Below are positions 6,992-11,546 of a stretch of DNA of 11,546 bases, piece after piece. Position numbers and translations under genes: made by a program. Numbering within the stretch: position 1 is the stretch's first letter; every line of letters starts with the position of its first letter. The notes under the pieces were generated by a model. It was not told the origin of the DNA. It saw only the letters and a program-made list of their open reading frames with translations, and searched no databases. This stretch comes from Pontiellaceae bacterium (GTDB taxonomy: Bacteria; Verrucomicrobiota; Kiritimatiellia; Kiritimatiellales; Tichowtungiaceae): assembly GCA_029934215.1 (NCBI GenBank), contig JAOZMR010000064.1:1-11546 (forward strand), read 5' to 3'.

Positions 6992-9280
6992 ATGGGCGAT
7001 ATTGAAAAATACGGAAAATTTACAGAGAACGGACGTTGTTTTGAACTGACGAGCGAGCCGCCGAAGAAATGGTTTAATGTTCACTACAACCAACCCGGTG
7101 ACAACGAGTTCTACGCGGATGTCAGCCAACTGGGCGACGGAGCGGTTCGCGCTCGCGACAAGGCGGGTAACACTGTAAATCTCTTCGGATGGGACGACAC
7201 CTATCTGTACATTCGCGACGACGAAACCAACACCGTTTTCAACCCCGGCGGCGCGCCCGTACTCGCCGATATGAAAGATTGTTCCTGCCGCTTTTATCCA
7301 GAAAAAACCATCATCAAAGGAACCTGCGACGATCTCCAGGCGGAGCAACGTGTTTTTGTACCTCGCGATGAAACCGCGATGGTTTGGACGCTGAATCTAA
7401 AAAACCTTTCGGATCGCCCGCGAAAAATCTCTCTTTTCACCTACGCACGCTTTGCGCTCAATGGCTGCAACTCAGAAGGGCAGGGGGCTCCATCCGAGCC
7501 GTTCGCGTATGTGATGCCGGAGCTTGGCGGTGTCTATGCCGAAAACAAAGCCCGCAAAGTTCCGCCCACCGACCGCTTTAAAGCATTTGTGATTACCCTC
7601 AACGAACTCCGCAACGCCAATGCGCATCGGCAAGAATTCACTCGCCAAGACTATTCGCTGAGTACTCCGAACATTCTCCGGGGTTGGAACTGCGACGGAC
7701 ACGGCGGACGCTTCGGCGGCGATAATGCGGGCATTCTGCAGGTCAGCTTCGAGTTGGCTCTCGGCGCAACCGAGCGGGTCGATTTTATTCTCGGACAAAC
7801 GGATTCTGTCGAATCGGTCAAAGCGCTACGCGAACGGATGACCCCAGAAACCATCGATGCCGCCTGCGCAGAGCAGGAACGGATTTCCCAGAAGCATTCC
7901 GATGCGTTCACGGTTTCGACCGGTAACGAAAACTACGATGCGCTGATCAATCACTTCGCAAAAAAAGCGATGGTCTCCTACATCATCGACAAAAGCGGAT
8001 TCCGCGACAACGTACAGATCGACGCCGCCATTGCGCTTTTCGATTATGAAATGGCGAAAACCAACTTTTTGCAGGCGCTTTCTTCGCAATACCCAACCGG
8101 CTCAGTGCCGCACAGCTTCCGCCCGATGAACCGGCTGCAATACTCCGATAAACCCGCATGGATTCTTCTCACCGCCCCGCTACTCATCAAAGAGAGCGGC
8201 GACCTCTCTCTATTGGACATCGAACTCCCTTATTTTGAATGCGACGAAAAAGGAACCGTCTGGGATCACATGATCCGCGCCATGCGCTTCCTTTGCAACG
8301 ACACCGGCGCAAACGGACTTTGCGACCAGCATTTCGCCGACTGGAACGACGGGCTTGAACCGTCCGCGCTGACCGGCGACCGCGAAAGCATCATGGTCAC
8401 ACAACAACTCTGCTACGGCTTGCTCGAAGTCGAAGAACTCGCCAAACGCCGTGGAGACAGCGAGATCGAAAAAGAAGCCCGCGAACAGTACGACCAGTTC
8501 AAAAAACTGCTCAACGAATTCGCGTGGGACGGCGAATGGTACATCCGCAGCACCTGCGAAGTTGGAACACCCCTCGGCACCTCGAAAGACGACCAGGCGC
8601 AAATCTTCCAAAACACCCAATCGTGGGCTGTTCTTTCGCAGACGGCGGAAGGCGACCGCGCCGAACGCTGCATGAAAAGCGTCGATGAACACATTGAACT
8701 AGACATCGGCTTCCAGATCAGTGCGCCGCCATGCACACGCTACGACGAACGCATCGGGAAATACTCCGCGATTCTCCCCGGACACGGAACCAACGGCGGA
8801 GCCTACTGCCACGCTGCCGGCTTCAAAGCCGTCGCCGACTGCATGATCGGTCGCGCCGAAGAGGCGTGGCGCACATTCGTCAAAACCGCACCCGACAGCC
8901 CGTGGAACCCGCTCAGCATCTCGGGAATGGAACCGTTTTCGTTCACCAACTGCATCGAAGCCGTTCCCAGCCAGTACGGCGAAGGCATCTACGCCTGGCG
9001 CACCGGAACTACCGGATGGTTCACCATGGCGCTGGTCGAATGGATCTTCGGCGTACGCCGCACCTATGAAGGACTCCTTATTGATCCGTGCATGAGCAAA
9101 GAGCTTCCGCAGGTTTCTCTAACGCGCAAATTCCGAGGCGCGACGTACGAAATCTCCATCGACAACACCGCTGGACGCCGCACAGGAACCACATCGATCA
9201 CCGTCGATGGCGAGGCACTTGAAGGCAACATTCTTCCAATCTTTGGAAACGGAACCCATGTCGTTGAGGTAATCGTTTAG
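6992..9280 (+). CDS. GH94-family glycoside phosphorylase (cellobiose phosphorylase-like)
   Basis: This 762-residue cytoplasmic enzyme is predicted to cleave a beta-linked disaccharide or short oligosaccharide with inorganic phosphate, releasing alpha-glucose-1-phosphate or a related sugar phosphate. The N-terminal beta-sandwich spans about 1-270. An (alpha/alpha)6 barrel follows from about 310. GFRDNVQ (336-342) and ADWNDGLE (449-456) are GH94 signatures. The second Asp of DWND (Asp453) matches the family's general acid. PGHGTNGGAYCHAAGF (596-611) carries the phosphate-site His607, and TGTTGW (671-676) completes the phosphate loop. GLLIDPC (694-700) opens the C-terminal sheet. The protein is a little shorter than typical cellobiose phosphorylases (about 800). 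No signal peptide is present. Cellobiose, cellodextrin, laminaribiose and chitobiose enzymes share these motifs, so the substrate is not settled. The gene converges on the RES toxin gene. Confidence 0.9.
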   Translation: MGDIEKYGKFTENGRCFELTSEPPKKWFNVHYNQPGDNEFYADVSQLGDGAVRARDKAGNTVNLFGWDDTYLYIRDDETNTVFNPGGAPVLADMKDCSCRFYPEKTIIKGTCDDLQAEQRVFVPRDETAMVWTLNLKNLSDRPRKISLFTYARFALNGCNSEGQGAPSEPFAYVMPELGGVYAENKARKVPPTDRFKAFVITLNELRNANAHRQEFTRQDYSLSTPNILRGWNCDGHGGRFGGDNAGILQVSFELALGATERVDFILGQTDSVESVKALRERMTPETIDAACAEQERISQKHSDAFTVSTGNENYDALINHFAKKAMVSYIIDKSGFRDNVQIDAAIALFDYEMAKTNFLQALSSQYPTGSVPHSFRPMNRLQYSDKPAWILLTAPLLIKESGDLSLLDIELPYFECDEKGTVWDHMIRAMRFLCNDTGANGLCDQHFADWNDGLEPSALTGDRESIMVTQQLCYGLLEVEELAKRRGDSEIEKEAREQYDQFKKLLNEFAWDGEWYIRSTCEVGTPLGTSKDDQAQIFQNTQSWAVLSQTAEGDRAERCMKSVDEHIELDIGFQISAPPCTRYDERIGKYSAILPGHGTNGGAYCHAAGFKAVADCMIGRAEEAWRTFVKTAPDSPWNPLSISGMEPFSFTNCIEAVPSQYGEGIYAWRTGTTGWFTMALVEWIFGVRRTYEGLLIDPCMSKELPQVSLTRKFRGATYEISIDNTAGRRTGTTSITVDGEALEGNILPIFGNGTHVVEVIV

Positions 9281-9286
9281 ATTGAG

Positions 9287-9301
9287 TTCCAAGGGTTGGA
9301 A
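9287..9301. repeat. Short perfect inverted repeat, hairpin 1
   Basis: TTCCAA, loop GGG, TTGGAA forms a six-base stem that starts six bases after the GH94 stop codon. It is the first of three hairpins packed into this gap. Confidence 0.55.
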
Positions 9302-9303
9302 AG

Positions 9304-9324
9304 CCCAGCCGTAGGAAGGCTGGG
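9304..9324. repeat. Inverted repeat, hairpin 2
   Basis: CCCAGCC at 9304-9310 pairs with GGCTGGG at 9318-9324 across a seven-base loop. A G-U pair can extend the stem by one. It is GC-rich and stable, but no T-tract follows, so it does not look like a classical intrinsic terminator on its own. Confidence 0.6.
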
Positions 9325-9330
9325 TAGCCA

Positions 9331-9367
9331 AGAGAGCGCAGTGAAAAGAAAAGTCTCTGCGCTCTCT
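9331..9367. terminator. Inverted repeat, hairpin 3; possible bidirectional terminator
   Basis: AGAGAGCGCAG at 9331-9341 pairs perfectly with CTGCGCTCTCT at 9357-9367, an 11-base stem around a 15-base purine-rich loop. It lies between the convergent GH94 and RES toxin genes and ends 25 bases from the RES stop. The position suits a two-way transcription stop, but neither strand has a U-run after the stem. A Rho-dependent, 3'-protective or repeat-element role is equally possible. Confidence 0.4.
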
Positions 9368-9392
9368 AAGGATAAGCCCTCATACAAAATGC

Positions 9393-9857
9393 TCACATAC
9401 GCAAAACGCGAGGATCAAATTCAAAGGGTTCAGGTGCGCCCTGCTTAAGCTTATAAAAATCGTGATGAAACGGGTTGATCAAATAGTTGCGTTCCCCAGG
9501 AATCAACACACTCGGAACCTCCAACACAACCGACACCTGCCCCCGCAGCCATTGATTGCCCAACGTCTGAATCGAACAAGGCGGCGGGTGGTTTCTCCAC
9601 TCAGAAGGCAAGCCTTGTGCGTCCAGCGTCCGCAGATGCGCTTCAGAAAACTGAACAGGTATACACAGGTAATTATCAAGAACGCTTTCTTGATCTAAAT
9701 GAACCAACAACTCGAGCGCCGCTAACGCCTTCGATTCCGCAGCATAAACCATCGACATTCCGACCGAATTCCAGCGTCCGCCATAAAGACGTGCGCCTTC
9801 GCCCGAAAATGCGTCGTTCGCATGACACGGTTGTACAATTCGCCAAGCTTTTCGCAT
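9393..9857 (-). CDS. RES-domain toxin of a type II toxin-antitoxin module
   Basis: This 154-residue protein is almost entirely a RES domain. Characterised RES toxins degrade NAD+ (MbcT by phosphorolysis) or ADP-ribosylate phosphoribosyl pyrophosphate synthetase (ParT), arresting growth. The family pattern is visible: WRI (5-7), then GARLYGGRWNSVG (21-33) with Arg28, VYAAES (37-42) with Tyr38, ALELLVH (47-53) with Glu49, and VPSVLIPGERNYLINPFH (114-131) with Ser116. Arg28, Glu49 and Ser116 fit the Arg-Glu-Ser residues that name the family. The length (about 150) is normal, and no key residue is missing. Its ATG overlaps the antitoxin stop by one base (TAATG), so translational coupling is expected and the antitoxin is made first. 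No substrate choice can be made from the sequence. Confidence 0.92.
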   Translation of the reverse strand: MRKAWRIVQPCHANDAFSGEGARLYGGRWNSVGMSMVYAAESKALAALELLVHLDQESVLDNYLCIPVQFSEAHLRTLDAQGLPSEWRNHPPPCSIQTLGNQWLRGQVSVVLEVPSVLIPGERNYLINPFHHDFYKLKQGAPEPFEFDPRVLRM

Positions 9858-10369
9858 TAGGTAAACACTCCGTATTCAATGCGACCCAAAAGATGAAAAA
9901 CCTCTTCCGTCCCCAGCTCGGTTTCGACCATTTCCAGCGGAGTTTTCCCGCGGAAATGGGAGCGAGGCGTTTTTAACCACTGAACCGCTTTTTTTTGTGC
10001 TCCAAGCACAGCCTCCGTTTTTTCCAAGATGCGGTTCAACCGAACGATTCGTTCAGACTGTCCACAGGTCAAACGCCCTTCTTTCATTTTCCGATTCAGT
10101 GTTCGTACTGGAATTCCGGTATAACGAGCCACCTCTTGACGCGTGATCAGTAGGTCCATGCAAAGCTCATTAACAACATCGGCGGGTAGTCCTTTTTTCA
10201 GTTCCTCCACACGATCGAGAATATCCGTTTCAGGAGACCAGCGCACTTCGAACGGAGACGCCTTATAAACATTCGTTCTCACTTCATAAGCAGCGACATG
10301 TTCTTCAACACGGTCGGGTTCTGTTTCCTGGTAGGTGTAGAGTTGTCTTTTTGTTTCGTTTTCCTTCAT
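9857..10369 (-). CDS. Xre/MbcA/ParS-type antitoxin with toxin-binding domain
   Basis: This 170-residue antitoxin is the partner of the adjoining RES toxin. A helix-turn-helix-like region covers about 62-103 (ITRQEVARYTGIPVRTLNRK at 75-94), expected to bind its own promoter. The C-terminal MbcA/ParS/Xre toxin-binding domain (DUF2384 type) covers about 118-170, with WLKTPRSHFRGKTPLEM and EVFHLLGRIEYGVF. The first 55 residues form a charged extension. In known complexes the antitoxin C-terminus occupies or blocks the RES active site. AAGGAG (complement of 10375-10380) lies five bases before the ATG, and a TTGAGC/TATAGT promoter is just upstream. It is first in a two-gene operon, so autoregulation by the antitoxin or complex is likely. 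Confidence 0.93.
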   Translation of the reverse strand: MKENETKRQLYTYQETEPDRVEEHVAAYEVRTNVYKASPFEVRWSPETDILDRVEELKKGLPADVVNELCMDLLITRQEVARYTGIPVRTLNRKMKEGRLTCGQSERIVRLNRILEKTEAVLGAQKKAVQWLKTPRSHFRGKTPLEMVETELGTEEVFHLLGRIEYGVFT

Positions 10370-10374
10370 TGCGT

Positions 10375-10380
10375 CTCCTT
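10375..10380 (-). promoter_or_regulatory. Strong ribosome binding site of the antitoxin gene
   Basis: Read on the minus strand this is AAGGAG, five bases before the ATG at 10369. It is nearly ideal, in keeping with antitoxin being made in excess of toxin, whose start relies on the one-base overlap. Confidence 0.75.
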
Positions 10381-10392
10381 TAGCTAAAAGGC

Positions 10393-10420
10393 ACTATAGC
10401 AGATGCCAAACGCCGCTCAA
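10393..10420 (-). promoter_or_regulatory. Candidate sigma70 promoter of the RES/Xre operon
   Basis: On the minus strand TTGAGC (10415-10420) and TATAGT (10393-10398) are separated by 16 bases, matching the consensus at four and five of six positions. Transcription would begin near 10385-10387, leaving only a very short leader before the Shine-Dalgarno. An imperfectly spaced inverted repeat (GGCA at 10390-10393, TGCC at 10404-10407) overlaps the -10 box and could be part of an operator for the antitoxin. That last point is a guess. Confidence 0.5.
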
Positions 10421-10430
10421 GCGTTTTTTT
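10408..10430 (+). terminator. Hairpin with T-run between the antitoxin and beta-helix genes
   Basis: AAACGC (10408-10413) pairs with GCGTTT (10421-10426) over a seven-base loop. On the plus strand it runs into seven T residues (10424-10430), giving a terminator shape. Plus-strand transcription here would be antisense read-through across the toxin-antitoxin operon. On the minus strand the same stem lies just past the beta-helix stop but is followed by only three U. The loop contains the -35 box of the candidate antitoxin promoter. Confidence 0.35.
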
Positions 10431-10433
10431 CAT

Positions 10434-11546
10434 TTATTTTCCAGAGACTGTGATTCGATAGAAAACGGATTGATTGGTTATAAGCATGGGATCGCGCCAT
10501 CTGTTTGTGCCGTCAGCACCTAACAATCGTGAATAATGGGTTGCGATATTCCATCCGTTTGCATTCAAATCAAACGAGCGCCAGACCACGAACGGAGTAT
10601 TCAACTCATTGGTTCCGCCAAGCCAAACCAGATTGTGATCTGAAGAAAACTCAACAATTCTAAACTGCGACGCTGCATTTGTTGGGTTGGTTCCTGCTTG
10701 GTACTCTTGCCACGCCGCAAACCCATCCCCATCCGTATCGGTTCGATCCACGACATCATAACGTTGACCACCCCACCCATATCGCTCTAGCCAGACGACA
10801 GGTGTTCCGTTTGTGGTATACGGCACAGCCTCATCGGCACCAATATCGACAGATGCTCCATAAACCCGAGCTTGCCCATCGAGATCAAACATCCCTGCGT
10901 CAGCTCGATTCGTTCCGCAATTAATAGCAGGCGATACGGATTGAAGATGAAAATTTCCAGACTCCGGCGAGCGCAACAAAGGATCCTGCCCTTGGATCGA
11001 TTGCGCGTCCTGCCCCGTTCCCTGCCATCTCGAAAATGAATAATGCTCCTTTTTTCCCCACGTCCACAAATGGGCGTCAGGGTTAGAAACCGGCGAGTAA
11101 TATAAATTATAATTGAACACCGTGTTAATCGGATCACTCCCTCTCCGCCCAATCCCCCCCAGGAAAACGACATCCCCTCCGTCGTTTACGAGCGGCATAA
11201 TCAGATTGTTTTCGAACACGCAGTTCTCCACATACATCTGGAGATAGATCTCGCCGTTATATTCCTTCCCCGTATCGTTTTGCCACAACGTATTGCCCGA
11301 CACGGTGCAATACTCTGATTTTCCACGATTCGCGTCATATCCGCCGACAAAAATCCCGCCCGTATAGTTTCGATAAATCAGATTGTTGCGCACCTTTATA
11401 TACGACGTACTCTTGCCGCTATGCTCGGACGCAATCTCAATCCCGATATCCCCGTCATGCACGATATTCCGCTCAATCACAATATCGGTTCCGCCATCGA
11501 CATAAATGCCGTCCGACGAACGATCGCCCCCGTACGCCGGATTCCC
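10434..11546 (-). CDS. Right-handed beta-helix, choice-of-anchor-Q-type exported protein (N-terminus beyond window)
   Basis: This gene is open to the right edge. The 370 visible residues are the C-terminal part, and a GTG at 11480 is not the true start because the frame continues upstream (IYVDGGTDIVIERNIVHDGD). Residues 1 to about 150 contain repeated short strands of the parallel beta-helix type (IVIERNIVHD, IKVRNNLIYRN, CTVSGNTLWQN, CVFENNLI, VFNYNLYYSP). Next comes a choice-of-anchor-Q-like stretch (PLLRSPESGNFHL, SPAINCG, VDIGADE). The last 101 residues form the Asp-rich module (DTDGDG to FYRI) also seen on the S8 protease. Proteins of this shape are surface or secreted carbohydrate-binding or carbohydrate-lyase proteins. 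No catalytic residues can be assigned without the missing part. It ends 64 bases upstream of the antitoxin gene on the same strand. Confidence 0.87.
   Translation of the reverse strand, partial: GNPAYGGDRSSDGIYVDGGTDIVIERNIVHDGDIGIEIASEHSGKSTSYIKVRNNLIYRNYTGGIFVGGYDANRGKSEYCTVSGNTLWQNDTGKEYNGEIYLQMYVENCVFENNLIMPLVNDGGDVVFLGGIGRRGSDPINTVFNYNLYYSPVSNPDAHLWTWGKKEHYSFSRWQGTGQDAQSIQGQDPLLRSPESGNFHLQSVSPAINCGTNRADAGMFDLDGQARVYGASVDIGADEAVPYTTNGTPVVWLERYGWGGQRYDVVDRTDTDGDGFAAWQEYQAGTNPTNAASQFRIVEFSSDHNLVWLGGTNELNTPFVVWRSFDLNANGWNIATHYSRLLGADGTNRWRDPMLITNQSVFYRITVSGK
10437..10739 (-). other. C-terminal Asp-rich module of the beta-helix protein
   Basis: These are visible residues 270-370. The opening DTDGDG, EYQAGTNPTNAAS, a central Trp-containing beta-rich part and the closing FYRI match the module at the end of the protease (4124-4402) in order and approximate length (101 against 93 residues). 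The nucleotide sequences differ clearly, so this is a shared domain and not a recent DNA duplication. Confidence 0.65.

Noticed and set aside
11478..11480. GTG as the start of the beta-helix gene
   Set aside because: The frame stays open to the window edge with beta-helix-like sequence upstream, and no signal peptide follows the GTG. The true start is outside the window.

Overview
The window reads as a chromosomal segment of a free-living, saccharide-using bacterium of the Planctomycetes-Verrucomicrobia-Chlamydiae group, most likely Kiritimatiellota (Pontiella-like). That placement is an inference. It rests on two unrelated exported proteins that share a calcium-binding-type C-terminal module with an AGT.PTNAAS signature and a final FYRI, a style common in that group, and on the mix of a beta-helix protein, a GH94 phosphorylase and an SGNH hydrolase. 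No ribosomal RNA or phylogenetic marker was compared.

Layout: six genes run rightward and three leftward. Rightward are lysS (lysyl-tRNA synthetase, 125-1564), an SGNH/GDSL hydrolase 24 bases downstream (1589-2233), a secreted furin/kexin-like S8 protease with P domain (2261-4405), guaB (IMP dehydrogenase, 4454-5944), a PD-(D/E)XK nuclease with an AddB/Cas4-type iron-sulfur cysteine set (5963-6901), and a cytoplasmic GH94 glycoside phosphorylase (6992-9280). Three successive hairpins fill most of the convergent gap at 9281-9392. Leftward are a RES-domain toxin (9393-9857) and its Xre/MbcA-ParS-type antitoxin (9857-10369), overlapping by one base, with a good candidate promoter and ribosome binding site, and then a beta-helix/choice-of-anchor-Q protein (10434-11546) whose N-terminus lies beyond the right edge.

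Functionally this is a mixture, not one pathway. lysS and guaB are housekeeping genes. The protease and beta-helix protein are extracellular and share a C-terminal module. The phosphorylase would split an imported disaccharide or short oligosaccharide with phosphate. The RES/Xre pair is a type II toxin-antitoxin module acting on NAD+ or related metabolites. The nuclease has the sequence features of a RecB-like iron-sulfur nuclease but no recognisable partner here. I found no CRISPR array, tRNA, rRNA, insertion sequence or integrase. No gene-free stretch exceeds 300 bases. I did not find a clearly new multigene system. The best leads are the orphan iron-sulfur nuclease, the furin-like protease with its specificity acids partly retained, the shared C-terminal module and the hairpin cluster.
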